64,000 nucleotides of DNA from Mycogone perniciosa (taxonomy: Eukaryota; Ascomycota; Sordariomycetes; Hypocreales; Hypocreaceae): assembly GCA_025331125.1 (NCBI GenBank), contig JAOALB010000031.1:248001-312000 (forward strand), given 5' to 3'. The notes below the pieces were generated by a model that saw only the letters and a list, made by a program, of their open reading frames with translations, had not been told where the DNA came from and ran no database searches. The translations under genes and the position numbers were made by a program. Position 1 is the first letter of the stretch, and the number at the start of each line of letters is the position of its first letter. Below, in pieces: positions 48,321 to 61,700 of the stretch.

Positions 48321-49559
48321 TTGATTTATTCTATTTCCCAGTTATAGATAATAGTGAAAGCTAATAAAAGCCGCTAAGTAAAAGGAATAGCTGTTAAGGC
48401 AAACGTTTAGTTAAAATCTATTCCTTCTAGTTATTAAAAACCCTTAGCAACTAGCTTAGCTTTAAATTTTACAATTTTATTATTTTAGTCTTTTTTAGTC
48501 TTTAAGACTAATCGACTAGTAATAGGATTCCTGCCTTTAAGAATACTATTATACTTAATAAAGGTAAAGGTATATTGTTTAACTAGCTGGTTAAATTCGC
48601 TATAAATCGCTTTTAGCTATTTAATTTTATTAGGATTATAAAGTATTTGCTTAAGCGTTTATAGGTTTTATACTCCAGTGGCTAGAAAGGCTAACTTTTT
48701 AACGCTATTATAAAGAAAATAGGATATATCTATATTTATAGGATCCTCTATAACTGCAGAGTTTTATATAACTAGTATAGGAATAAGGGGAATAGTAGTG
48801 GGTACTCCCTTTAGAATAGGGTTAGGGAGTAAAGGATTAATATCCTAAAAGCTAGGAATTATTTAATTTATAAAACCTAGCTTTATTTCTCCCTTTAATT
48901 CTTTATTATCCTGACCTATAGTGGGCTTTAGGAGTTAAAGTTTAGGAATTTTATCTTTATATAGCTTTATAGTTAATAATTTAAAGACTGTATATTTAAT
49001 TGGAATACAGATAAAGTAAGTATTACTATTTAAGACTGCTAGTAGTCTTTTAGTTTTAGTTTTAGGGATTAATTTATAGCCTTTAGCCCTTTATTTTTAT
49101 AAAATAAATACTTTATAATAAAAGCTAATAATTATATATCTTTACAGATCAGGTTTATAATCTTTATTAAAGTCTAGGTCTTTATATAATTTTTAATAAA
49201 GGGTAAAGTCTTTATTAGTAATAGCTGTATAGTTAATTAGTTTAAAAACTGCAGTAATAATACAATTTTAGAGATATAGCAGTAGGTTAGCCGCTATAAT
49301 AGTAGCCTATAGCCTATTTAATAAAAGTTTAATAAAGTATTCTATTAGACTATTCTATTTATAAATATAAAGGCTGCTATAGGAATATATAATTCTTAAA
49401 GAAAAGAACTAGGTTTAAAGTTCTTAATTAATTTCCTTTCCGCTATTATAGTGAAATCCCTTAAAATACTAGTTATACTGCGTTTTCAGGCTATTTATAA
49501 AGCTTTATAGTAGCTAAAAAGGTAAGTCTATTATAATCTTTTAAAAGGAATAGCTACCT

Positions 49560-50138
49560 ATATCTTGATTTTCTATCGATAATTAAAAGACTAATAGGGG
49601 CCTTATTATAAGGTATTGGCTTTATAGAGAAAGTATTAGCTTTTAAACGATCTAGAGAGGCTAGTAGATTGGGAATTAGCTTTAAATTAAGCCTTTTAAT
49701 AGCTTTTCCTTTATTATACGCTAGGCAATAGAATTTAGCCTCTTTAATAAAATTAAAGTTAAGAATTCTAATAGTTATTTTAATAGTCTTTTTTAGTACA
49801 TTTAAACTAATATAACCTAGTCTTTTATGCTATAAAAGGGCTAGATTTAGCAGCTTATAGCTAGAATTACTATTAATAATAGTATCTCCCTCTAGTTTAA
49901 ATAGCTTAATAACTTCTAGATTTTCAGTAATAGAGGATTCCCTAGGCATACAGGGCCTTTCCTCTATAAAGGTATCCTCTATAGGCTTATTCCCCTTTAT
50001 TTCCTTAGGCAATAAAGGCATATAAAGCCCCTTTTCCTCCACTTGGCCTAAGGTTTTAGGGAGTTTAAAAAGATCCTTTCCCTTAGGATTATTTTTCTTT
50101 ATAAGCCTAGGACTAGATCTAGTTGGTTGTTTTTTCAA
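49560..50138 (-). pseudogene. GAG-pre-integrase and integrase-start relic of copia D
   Basis: A minus-strand frame is open for 102 residues (50138-49830) and continues with few stops to about 49,560. It begins with a Lys/Pro-rich segment (MKKQPTRSSPRLIKKNNPKG), then SSYKLLNLALL, a stop at the expected Trp, HKRLGYIS (the HxxLGH-type zinc box of the pre-integrase domain), FYCLAYNKGKAIKR (the Cys pair, one Cys altered) and SLLIIDRKSRYR (integrase core start). This is the best preserved protein segment in the AT-rich block. Confidence 0.75.
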
Positions 50139-52039
50139 AGCTGTTGATTTTAGAATAGTAATATATTCCTAAGCCTTTTCTTTATTAATAGCAGGGATTT
50201 AAACCTATATAAAGCTATAAGCTTTATAGCTATTTATATAGCTGTATAGTATAGTATATCCTTTAATTGTAAGGAAAAAACCATATTTTAAGGGATTTAA
50301 TAGCTTTATTAGCTATATAGTTTTTATAAAAAGAGTATTATACTATATATATCCTCTAGCTTAATAATACCTTAAACCACTTATAAGGTTTACATTTAGC
50401 TATAGGCAATAAAAGGTATTTAGTAATTTTATCTTTTTATAGTTATTATTTTTATTAAAGATAGTAAAAGTGGCTGTATTTATTCCTTTAAAGGTAATAG
50501 GGCCCCTGCTAGTATAGATAATATTTAAGTCCCTGTTATTAAGTCTATAGTCTATAAACTATTTCTTAGAATTAATTATATAAACTGTAGATTTAGTATT
50601 ATATAATAGACTATTTTAAATAGAGAGTTTAGGGGGTTTAGGTTTTTTAAAAGATTTAAAAGGCTTAAAAGGATTAAAAGACTTTTTTCCTTTTTTAGCG
50701 TTTAAAGTATATAAAAGATCTCGATTATTATTTAAACTGCTAATAGATTTAATAAAAAACTCTTTTAATAGCTCTTTTAAACTATACTCCCTAATAGCTA
50801 GATAGTATATACTCGTAAAAGCAGTATCCTTTATAGTTTACTTTTAGTTTTATTAATTCTTTTAATTTCCTTTCCTTTTATTAAAAATAGAAGCTGGCTT
50901 TTAATTAAAGGACTTAAAAGGGCCTAAGGCTTTATTAACTTTATATACAGTAAAAGATAGATTCCTAGTCTCTTTTAATATATCTGCTATAAAGAACTGA
51001 ATATTAAAACCTTTAGTAGATTGCCTAATAGCTTTACTAAATCTAATAGTTCCTTTAATTCTTTCAGCCTATTAAGGATAAGTCTTTTTTAAGGAATTTA
51101 AATATTAATTTATTTAGTCTAGTATATTAATATTAACCTTTAAAATAGCTAGCTTAGCTAATAAGCCGTTAAAATTAGCATTAAATTTAGTTAAAGATCC
51201 TTTATAATTACTATAATTTAATAAGTAAAATTCCCTATAAAAGGAATCTTTTTATAGAGTACTAAAGTAATTATATTATCTCTTTAATGCTAAAAATACT
51301 TCTTTTAGCCTTTAAATCTAAATAATAAATACAGTAGAAATAGCTATTAAACTATCTTTAATTAGTATAAGTAATAAGGCCTATTCTAAATTAGATAAAG
51401 AATTAGTAACTATAGGATTTTCTATAAAAGTATAGTAATCTATAGCCTTTAGTATAATACCTAAAGACTGTTTCTATTAATTAAAGTTATTAAGGCCTAC
51501 TAGCTTATAGCTTTCTAGAAAGCTATAGACTTTTTTTAATACCTTTTTAATAAAACTATTATTTAAAGTAGAAATAGTATTTTAAGGTTAAGGAATAAAT
51601 AAAAATAAAACCTAAATTAATATAGGAATAGGAGTAGAAGCTTATATTAGCATTAAAATAAAGGCTATAGGATTAACTTATATTAAATTAATAGTCTATT
51701 ATTAAAACTTTAATATAGCAGCAGCTAGGCTAGCTAAAGTATTAAATAACTAAGTTATAGTGTTATTTTAACCCTTTAACTATACCTTAACTGTCTTAAT
51801 AAAAGCCCTCTATGCCTAAAGCTTTTATTTTATATTCTGCACTTAAATAAATTGATCCCTTTACTGCTAGAGAGAGCTATTATCCTTAATTAAGGAAATA
51901 AGGCTACTAAGAGCTTTAATAGGTTAACTTATACTGCTATTAGACCTATATCCTATTAAAATAGGGAATATACTTTATAGTATATATAAATTACTAAAAA
52001 TAGTAAAAATAGTAGCAGTATTACTATAACTGTAACAGT

Positions 52040-52237
52040 ATTTACAGTAAAAGCCTAAGAATAGCTTCTAGTAGCTATAATTTTAAAAGTAATGCTTATA
52101 TAAGCACTAGGATAAGTACTAGGATAAGCACTATAAAAACCCGCTATAAGTGCTGTAGTAGTATTAAGGGAAGTGCTGTAACTACTAGAAAAATCTACTA
52201 ATAGAGACCAAAGGAAAACTCTCCTAGGCTTATAACC
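52040..52237 (-). other. Leader or gag start of copia D with short repeats
   Basis: Just downstream of the primer site on the minus strand a fairly stop-free stretch contains Ser/Tyr-rich sequence with near-repeats of AGTRCTTATCCT. A 71-residue frame starting at 52270 overlaps the LTR and primer site, so it is unlikely to be translated from that start. A leader or the beginning of gag is more likely. Confidence 0.35.
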
Positions 52238-52818
52238 TATTAAAAATAACAAGGTTATACTGAACCTCATTTATATGCAGCTTTTAGGAAGCTGTATATA
52301 ATACAGTAATAAGGAAATAACTGAGAGTTTAATTAGGTTAATAATAGATAAATAATTAAATTGTAACTAATCTAATAGCTGAAAAGCTATAGAATATCTA
52401 GTGTATATATGGCTGGATTATAGAAGTGATTGTAAAATAATGCTTTATCTTCTATAATAGTCCTTTAACTAGATAATAAGAATATAGCAGTAGAATTAGG
52501 TTCATAGCCTTATTTTTATTTTCCGCAAAATTCATTTATATAAAAAATCGGCTAAATCGACTTACGGCCATACAACAGGAAACCATTTTAGTCAGATTTT
52601 TCACAATAGCTATTATACCTATTATATTAAATCTAGGGTAGCAGGGTAGCTAGTCTTAGCTTAATTATTATCGTTAAAAATAACAGAAACTTCCTAATTT
52701 ACACTAAAGTTCCTCCAGGAACTTAGTCCTAGCATTAGGCCTAATTCCAGGTTTAGCCAGAATAGGAAAGTTATCTATTTACATTAAAATCGTTGCTTTT
52801 TAGCCCTCCTTTTTAACA
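52238..52818 (-). repeat. Copia D 5' LTR
   Basis: 581 bp, ending TTTTTAACA. It is the less mutated of the two flanking copies at its right end and directly adjoins the primer-binding site. Confidence 0.85.
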
Positions 52819-54460
52819 CATACATTATTGGATAGCAGTTAAAGAGAAATGTATATTAGAAATATTACTTAGCTTTGCCTTAAAGGTAACCTCTACACTT
52901 AAAATAAATAGCTTAGCGACTTAAAATAAGCCTTTAATAAGGCATTATAAAAGTTTTAAAAGGACTTAAAGTATATTTTACTTGCCTTTAATAATATAAA
53001 TGCTAGATATAGGTTTAAGTAGTAGTAATACTTTAATAAATATATATTTATTTAATAAAAGGAAATTAAAAATAGTTAATCAAACTATATAAAATAAAGT
53101 AAAATAAGATTTAAAGACTTTAAAGATTAAGAAATTTATTTATTATATAATTTAAATATATTTATTAATATAAAGGCTAAACTTTAATAAAGTTTTATAT
53201 TTATTTAAGCTTAATTAAAAAGTAATTTTTATATAAACTAAAAAGAAAATATACTTTTAACCTTTATATAAAGCTTAAAATAAAACTATAAAATTCAATT
53301 AAAATATACTATAATAATATCTTTAATATTAAAAAGGAAATAGTTTTATTTATTATTTATTTTTAAAATATAGAAAAACTATATTAAAAAGAAAAATAAA
53401 AAAAGCTAAACCTTTAAACTTCTTTTTATGAATATTTTTAAAGATTTAACTATAATTTATTTATAGGTTATAAATATAATAATACTATAATATATTTAAA
53501 TAATATACCTATACTTTAAAATATAAACTTTAATAGCTATATTAAAGTTAACTTTATTAATATAGCCTTTATTTAAATATACTAGCTCTGCTAAATATTT
53601 ATATAAATACTTAACCTTAAAGCTGCAGGGAAATTTATACCTTTTTAATATAGTATATAAAAGGTTTTAATATAGTTTATCAACTTTTAAATTATTATTT
53701 AATAATTTATATATATTTATATTAATATTAACTATAAGTTATACCTTTAAAGTAACTTTATATTATTAGGAATATTAATATTAATAAAATATTATATTTA
53801 TATTAGCCTAGTTAAGTAATATTAATACTTTAAATATTAAGAAAAGGATTAAAAAATCTTATAACTATATAAATTTTAAATAGTATATAAAAGCCTAACT
53901 TAAATATTTATAGTTATTAAATTAAATAAATACCTTTAACTATTATATAAAAATAAAGTAATAGGTAAAAGGTTTACTGCTAATATCCTTATAGAATTCT
54001 ACTGCTTTTTAAAACTATTTAACTTTACTTATATTAATATATTACTATAGTATAAAGCTGCAGACTATTTAATTAACCTTTCATTAAAGATATAGCCTTT
54101 ATATAGCAGTATTTATTTACTTTCTTTAAGTAAATTTAAAGAATTTTATATTTACTTTAAAAAGAATTTAATAAAAGGATAAATCTGCCTTTTCAAAAGA
54201 TTAGTAAAGGCATTTATCTTTTTTATATTAAAAAAGGATAATATACTATAGCTATATATTAATTATTATAAATCTAATAAAGTAATAGAAATACATCGCT
54301 ACCTTTTACCCTTTATTTTAAAGATCTTTAACTATACTTAAAGTATTTAATATTTTATAAAAGTTAATATAAAAAGAACTTATTATTATATTTAAATTAA
54401 AAAAAGAGATAAATAAAAAACTATATTTTAAATATATTACAGCTACTTTAAACACTTAAT

Positions 54461-54890
54461 AATGCCTTTTAAACTTATTAATATATTAATAACCTTTTAA
54501 TATTATATTTATAAAGTATTATATAAATCAATTAATCTTATATATATAGTTTACTTTAATAATATTTTTATTTACTTCAAGATTAAAGAAAACTATATAA
54601 AATATATTAAATAACTCTTAAAATAATTAAAAGAAGTTAAGTTATATATTAACCCTTTAAAATATATCTTTTATAAAAAGAATATTAAATTCTTAAAGTA
54701 TATTTTATTAAAAGATAAAGTATTAATTCACTTTATTTAAGTTAATACTATTATATTATAGCTTAAGCTTAACTTATAAAAAGATATTTAAATATTTTTA
54801 AAGTTTTATAACTTTTACTAATAGCTTATTAAATTACTTTTATATCATAGCCCTTTTTACTGCTTTATTAAAAGGTAATAAAAATAAAAA
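54461..54890 (+). pseudogene. Reverse transcriptase relic of gypsy F
   Basis: The plus-strand frame passes MPFKLINILITF, then YFNNIFIYFKIKE, LKEVKLYINPLKYIF, IKFLKYILLKDKV and FLKFYNFY, the order of the palm and thumb regions of Ty3/gypsy reverse transcriptase. The YxDD box reads YFNN. Stops at former Trp/Gln/Arg positions make it inactive. Confidence 0.83.
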
Positions 54891-55849
54891 AAAGTTAAAG
54901 ATAATTTAATTAATAAAACGTAAAAAGGTAATATTTTAATAGTTAAAGGATACCTTTTAATAATACTATTACTATAATACTTTAACTTAAACCTATCAAA
55001 CTATATTAAAATGAATATATTTAATAATATAATAGTAGGGATTTGATTTTAATTAGACTTAAAAGGAAAATACTAATTTATAATATTTTAGCCTTAAAAG
55101 TTTATTAATATAAAGCAGGACTATAAAACTTTAAATTAAAAAGTATTTATAATTATAAAGTTACTGCTATATTAATAATATTATTTTAATAAAGCAGAGA
55201 CCTTTATAAAAGTTTTATTTAACTATTTAAACCTATAAACCCTTAAATAATAATAAAAGCTATTCTAGTAATAGGCCTAATAGTATATATATTTAGCGCT
55301 ATTTAACTTTAGAATGAAATATCAATTAAAAAAAGTAACTTTATAGACGCACTATTATAGCGCTTTAACTTTAAAAGCGAAAAGTAAATATATATTAAAT
55401 TACTGCTAAATTTATAAAGTAAATTAATTCAAGTTTAACTAATATAAATATATAAAGTATATAGTAAAATGCCTTTATAGGGTAAAGGAACGTAAATATT
55501 AAGATGATTTAAATATAGTAAAATGTCTTTATAAAATAAAATAATTTACGTGTATTATTAATATAGCGAAATGCCTTTATAGCATAAAATAACTTATATT
55601 AATAAAAATAAAGGTAAAAGACTACTAAAACCCCTATATTTAATAAACTAGGCTAAAAAGATAATTAATTATAAATAATTAGTTTTAACCTTTATCGCTA
55701 AGTAAGCGTTAGCAATAAAAGAGCCTATAAAAGACTTAATCTTTAAGTCTTTTATAAAGCTAATCTAAAAAGGTTAAAGAAGGGATAAAGAAATTAAAAA
55801 ATAAAAGGCTGCTATATTAACAGTTAATAGCTAATAACTTTAAAGGGTT

Positions 55850-56170
55850 TAATTATTAAATATTAAAAGATTACTATTATATTAAAAGTGCCTAAATATA
55901 TTAAAAGATAAAGTAATATATTAAGAATTAATAAACTTATATTATAATAACCTATTAATAGGCTACTTTAATATTTAATAAATACTAGAATTACTTTAAT
56001 ATAAATTCTATTAGTATTATATAGATAAAGATATTAGCAAATATATATATAGCTATAATATATATTAAAGCGCAGTATTAAAATAATATTGCCTATATAG
56101 CGCTTTAAAATTACTTTTAATTTTAAATAAACTATAGTTAAAAATTACTATAACCTTTATTATACGCTTA
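55850..56170 (+). pseudogene. Integrase N-terminal relic of gypsy F
   Basis: Through several stops the plus-strand frame reads ELINLYYNNLLIGYFNI, a KFYYYYIDKDISKYIYS segment, and a continuation that fits the start of the catalytic core. This is the expected position downstream of reverse transcriptase and RNase H. It is inactive. Confidence 0.65.
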
Positions 56171-58579
56171 TTAATAATAATATATTCAAAGTAAAAACTA
56201 AATACTATTTTAATAATAATAAATTAATTTATAAAGTATTTATTATTTATATTTACTAATATTTTAATTATTTTTATAAAGTTAATAAAGCTATTTTATA
56301 TAAAGGTGAAGTTAATATTTAAGCCCCTATAAAAGATAGTTTTAAATAAAGGATTTATATTTATAAGTAATGTGTAGTTAAAACTTTATTTTATATTTAA
56401 AATAAAATACTGTTTATTAATAGTACTTTAGTTATAGATTAATAGATAAATAAAAAGGATAAATTAAATATTAATATATTACTTTTAATACTTTATAAAG
56501 AAAAAAATAAATAGTATAAATATAACTTTTAAAGTTAATATAGTTTACTTATAGGAATATAAAATATATAATAATAAAAGTATTAGTATTTAAAGCCTTA
56601 TATAACTTTCAATTAAACTTTGAAATAAGAAATAAAGGTATTATTAAAGGTAAAGGTATATTAATAATATAAGCTTATATTAAAAATTAAATTAAGTTAA
56701 AAGAAAATTAAAAGTTTAGTAGTAAATTGCAGTAAAATACTAGGCGTTTTATTTTAATAAACGCTATAAGCCTTTAACCTTATAATAAAAGGACTTGATA
56801 GTATTTTTAATAAAGAATTTAAAGCCAAAAGGTAAAAAGAAAAAGTTAATATTAAAGTATATAAAACCTTTTTATATCTTTAAAACTATAAAGAAATAGG
56901 CTTATTATATTACTTTATTAAAGAAATACTTTTATTTATATAATATATTTTATCTTAGGCTATTTAAACTTTAAGTAGTAAAAAGACGACTCATTAATCA
57001 ATTATTACTAATATTACATTTAAATAACTTGAATAATTTAAAGGGGGAGTAGGAAATAAAAGAAATTATAAGATATATATAGCTTTAAAGGGAAATATAT
57101 TATTTAATAAAATAGAAAAAATAGCCTTTTAAATATAATTAATGAACTATAAAGAATAATATAGAAAATGCTTAAAAGTAAATAGAGTAATATTAAAAAG
57201 TATAAACTAAAAGGAAGTAAGCCTTTATTAATATTATAAAGATAAAGGAAATTTCTAATTAATACAAGAAAAAAAAGGTAAATTTAAAAGAATTAATATA
57301 AATTTACTATTAATTAAAAATTAATTAAAGTAAAAGGAAAAGGCTATTTATACTCTAAAAACCCAATAAATAAGAAATAATAAAATAATTATAAATCAAA
57401 GCTTACCTTAAATAATAATTTAATTACTTTATTATATTTATTTTACTTAAAGTTCCTATTAATAAATAATATTGTATTAATTACTGTAAAAGAACTTTAT
57501 TACACTATTAGCTAAAGGATATATTTACTATTAATAAAGAAAAGATTAAAGAACTGCCTTTTAATTTAAGCTATAAAATCCTTTATAATTTATTTATTTG
57601 CCTATTTATAAGCAGTATTAATAGCTTATATATAAATAAAAAAGACAGAAAAGGTAATATTAAAAAGGTAAAAATATATATTAAAAAAAGCTTAAAATAA
57701 AAAATAAAGCTATTAAAATACTAAAAGGTATTAATAGGCAGTTATTAAAGTTTTATACTTTATAGAATTTTAATCCCTTTTAACGCTAATTAATTTATAC
57801 TTTTAGTAATACTTTAATGTAATACTATTAAAAGTAAAATACAGGTTAAATAAAGATTTTATAAGCTTTTAATATATAAATCCCTTTAATTTATAAAGGG
57901 GGCTATTTTTATTATTATTAGGCTTAAGGATAATATAGTTTTTGCATTAAGTTTTAATTAATTTAAAGGTAATATTTATTTAGTAAATATAACTTTATAA
58001 TACTATAAAAAGGCCAGCTAAAAGCAATTAATAAAAGAATAAAAGCTTAATATACCTAGCTTTATAGACGCTAAGTAGAATTTATTAATTATAGGAATTA
58101 TTATGCTTTATATATTAAAAATCGCAGGTTAAAGCAAACTTAGTAAAGATATAGTTTATTAGCTTTAAATTGCTAGGCTTTTTTTCCTATTTTAGTACCT
58201 TTTTATTATACTTTAATACTATATAGAAATAATATATACACTAGCTTTTAGCGAGGCGGGAATTAGCGGTTTGCTTAAAATAAGCATTAATTTACATAAA
58301 GCGCTAGTTTTAATAGACTTAGTAAATAAAAGGCATTAAAGTAAAAGGCTAGCGAAATAAAGGCAATAAAGTAAAAATAAATTAAATAAAGGATTAAAAA
58401 ATAAAGGTTAAAAGATAATTAATATAAAAGGCAGGTAAGATAAAGATAAAGGAAAAGTAATTTAAAAAGTAATTAAAGGGGAATAAAAAAAGTTATATTA
58501 CTTTATTTCCTTTATTTATAAAATCTTAATATTAAAGAATATTTAAAATAGCTATTTAAAGAGAGAGGGATAATTATAA

Positions 58580-58787
58580 TATTAAAAAGTATATACCCTA
58601 GTATATATTATATCTAAAGGAGTATATACTATTATAAAAGATAGGCAGTATAGGGTCCTTTATATAACGCTAGCCCTTTACTCAACGATATTAACCCAGC
58701 TGCATATAAGGTAATAAAGCAGTAAATTTAGGTCTTATAATACCTTATTACCTATATTATACTTACCTGGCTTAACCCTTTATTATA
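58580..58787 (+). repeat. Gypsy F 3' LTR
   Basis: 208 bp, equal to the left copy, from TATTAAAAAGTATATAC to TTTATTATA. It directly follows the polypurine tract. Confidence 0.8.
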
Positions 58788-58792
58788 TTAAT

Positions 58793-61700
58793 AGTTTTAT
58801 TAAAAGCCGCTTTTTACTAAGATATTAACAGGGATTTATTGTATATTTAATCTTATACCTTTATTAAAATTAATATGGTAATAAAGTATATTCTTATAGT
58901 ATTTATATAAAATTTAAAGACCTTTTAAATAAAAAAGCTTTTTTAAATATTTACTTTTTCAATTTTTATATAATTAGCTTTAATAATTAATTTAAAAGAT
59001 AAAAATTTCTTTTTAATATTTTTATTTTTTATTTTAAAAGTAAAGTTCAATATTACTTTTTAAAAGTAAATAATACTTTTATTTTTAAAGCCTTTAATTT
59101 TAATAACCTTTTCTTTAACCTTAATAGTAGTAATGTTTTTAATTATAATTTTAAAAAACTTAAAAGAAAATTCTTTTATTAATTTCTTTTATTATTACTA
59201 TTTATTTTAATCTTCATTATTATTTTATAATAAAAGCTAATTTACTATTATTTTAAAAAGTTAATTTTATTTTCTTTCTTTAACCTAAAAGGCTTTTATT
59301 CATACTGTTATTTTTAATAATAATTATAATTTATATAATTTATTTTTACCTATTAGTTAATAACAAAGGGGGAGATTTAATTTTACTTTAAAAGTAAAGC
59401 TTTATTAACTGCTATTTATTATCCTTTTAAATAAATATATTAACTGGTTAAAATGTTATTAATTAAATAATTAAAGAATTTTTATTTAACTTTTTAAAGT
59501 CTATAAAGGCCTTTAAAAAAAGGCCTTTTCAAGTCCCTTTTTCAAAAGATATTTATTAAATCTTATATTAAAATTAAAAATAAATTTAAAAATATTAGTT
59601 TTAATGTATTTCTTATTAATATAGTATTTCTTAAATATAAATAAAAAGATTATAGTTTCCCTTTACTTTAAAAGCGAAAAAGTACTCTTTTTTTTAAATC
59701 GCTAAAATACTGCCTGCCTAGCAGTAGTAAAATTTAATTATCCTTAGTTTACTTAAACTTTAATAGTATTTACTATTTTTCTTTAAATACTTAAAAGGGG
59801 TAAAAGAGTATTATTATGTTTATTTTTCTTAATAGCTAGTTAAAAGGTTATAAATTTTAGTAAATAGATACCTAGAAGGCAAGGTACTTATACGTATAGG
59901 AGGGAAGCTTAATTAGCTACTATAAAAGGCTATACCTATTCTAATATTAAATTATTTAAATTACTATAAACTACAAAGTAATCCCAGTAAATCAATAAAA
60001 GGATTTAGTATAGATTATTAAGAAAATAAATATAATTAAGCGTAATTTATAATTATTTTCTTTTATATTAGTTAGCTCCTTTATTAATAGTAAAGTAATA
60101 AATATAAAATAATATATTTTTATAAAGCAGTAAACTACTATTAGTAAATACTTATAAGTAATATTATAGTAGTAAAATTTAAGCAGTAGTATAATATAGT
60201 TAATAAAGATATTTAATTATATATAAAATAAGACTAGTAATAATTAAAGGAAGCTTTATAGTAAAGATTATAAGGCCTTTATTTTAATATATAGTTTATA
60301 GGCTTATATAAATGCTTTAATGTCTTTTAAGATCTATAGCTACTAACATATCCAGCTAATAAAGTCTATAGTTTTAAACCTGCCTAGGTATTTAGCTAGG
60401 CCGCTTAAATAGTTTCTAAATAGGATTTATATATAAAGCTTATTATTAAAGGGAATAAAAAGCTGCTTTTAATAGTAAATTCTATTATTTATTACTTAGC
60501 AGTTATTTATTACAATCTAAAGTTTTTTATAAAGCTATTTTAGCTATTAGCAGATATTAAGGTTTTAGAGCGCAGTTACTATTTCTCTCGCTATAGTATT
60601 TTATTTATATGCCGCTGCAATTAAGTTATTAATTAATCTATCTTCTGCCAGTATTATTATAGCTATAAAGGCAGCCTTTATAAACAGTTTAATATTTAAC
60701 GAGACTTTTTTTTAAAATATCGCCTAAACTTTAAAGCTAAAAAAACTCTATAAAGGGATAATATATTGCCTGTTTTTAATTTAATTGTTAAAGGGGTTTA
60801 ATTTCGCAGGTTTATTTTCTGCTTTTTTACTTAAAGTATTAAGCTTTATAGCCTTAAAGCCAGGTTAGTAAATAATATAAAAGTTAAAGTTAAAAAGGAA
60901 TTTAAATTATTAGATTTACTGTTAATTTAAGGCTTTTATCAAAGTAAAGTATTTAAAGTTTTTATAGTTTATAATAATATTAAACTTTTATAAATTTTAT
61001 AATTTTAAGCGCTACTTCTCTATTACTTTAATAATAGCTAGGAGTTTTTTATTATAGATTTTATAGTTATATTTTTAAGTATTATACTTTATTAAAAAGA
61101 ATATAATAAAGCATAAAATACCCTCTTTATTATACTGTAATAAAATACTGCCTAATATTTAATTAAAGGTATTAGTTTTAAAGACTATTTATTTATTATA
61201 GTTAAAGAAGGCTAAAACTAAGGCTAATTTAAAGGTATATTTAATTAAATTAAAGGTTTCCTGCTATTTCTCTCTTTAAATATATAGTTAATCTTTCTTT
61301 AAAAGCTTATTTAATAATACAGCTATTTTAAAGTATCTTTAAATAAAAGAGCAATAGAAATTTATAAAGCTAAAGAACTTTTATAGGTCTTTTACTCCTT
61401 TAAGTAATTACTTGTTTAATATAGCCTTAACTTTTTTAAAATTTATTTTTAATCCTTTTAAAGTAATAATTAAGTTAAAGTATTTTATTTTTATAATTTT
61501 AAACTTATATATAATAATATTAATTTAAAGGCTAAGGTTTTAAAGGCAGGCTATTATTTTATATATATATTTTTAATACTCTTTTTAATATTATAAATAT
61601 ATAAAGATATTGTTAAAGTATATTATATAAATATAGTTAAAGAGGTTATAGAGAGTATAGTTAATATAGTATTAAAATATAGCAGGTATATTATAGAGGC

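Larger units (their letters stand above)
43386..52818 (-). mobile_element. Ty1/copia LTR retrotransposon (D), second family, carrying further insertions
   Basis: Two 581-bp LTRs (43386-43966, 52238-52818) bound it; each starts TATTAAAA and ends TTTTTAAYA. The flanks AATAC and CATAC agree at four of five bases, so the target duplication is probable. Minus-strand order is copia-like: PBS, gag region, GAG-pre-integrase plus integrase start (49.56-50.14 kb), reverse transcriptase (47.9-48.3 kb). The minus strand inside the 5' LTR begins GGTTATAAGCCTAG (52237-52224), again the initiator tRNA-Met half-molecule primer site. AAAGGGAG beside the 3' LTR is the polypurine tract. The 8.3-kb interior is too long for copia because it contains an inverted LTR, a GC-richer block and a gypsy fragment (about 44.3-47.5 kb). 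Confidence 0.83.
42793..58787 (+). mobile_element. Ty3/gypsy LTR retrotransposon (F), plus strand, split by a copia insertion
   Basis: Two 208-bp repeats (42793-43000 and 58580-58787) bound the element. A 13-base purine run at 58558-58570 precedes the right LTR, so the element reads on the plus strand. Reverse transcriptase is readable near 54.46-54.90 kb (MPFKLINILITF, then YFNNIFIYFKIKE at 54552-54590). Integrase with its zinc-binding region is readable near 55.85-56.17 kb. Removing the nested element 43386-52818 and one 5-bp duplication leaves about 6,557 bp, a normal gypsy length. The target duplication could not be confirmed (TATAA against TTAAT). Confidence 0.78.

Noticed and set aside
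58788..58792. Target-site duplication for gypsy F
   Set aside because: The flanking pentamers TATAA and TTAAT do not agree even allowing one transition, so I did not claim one.
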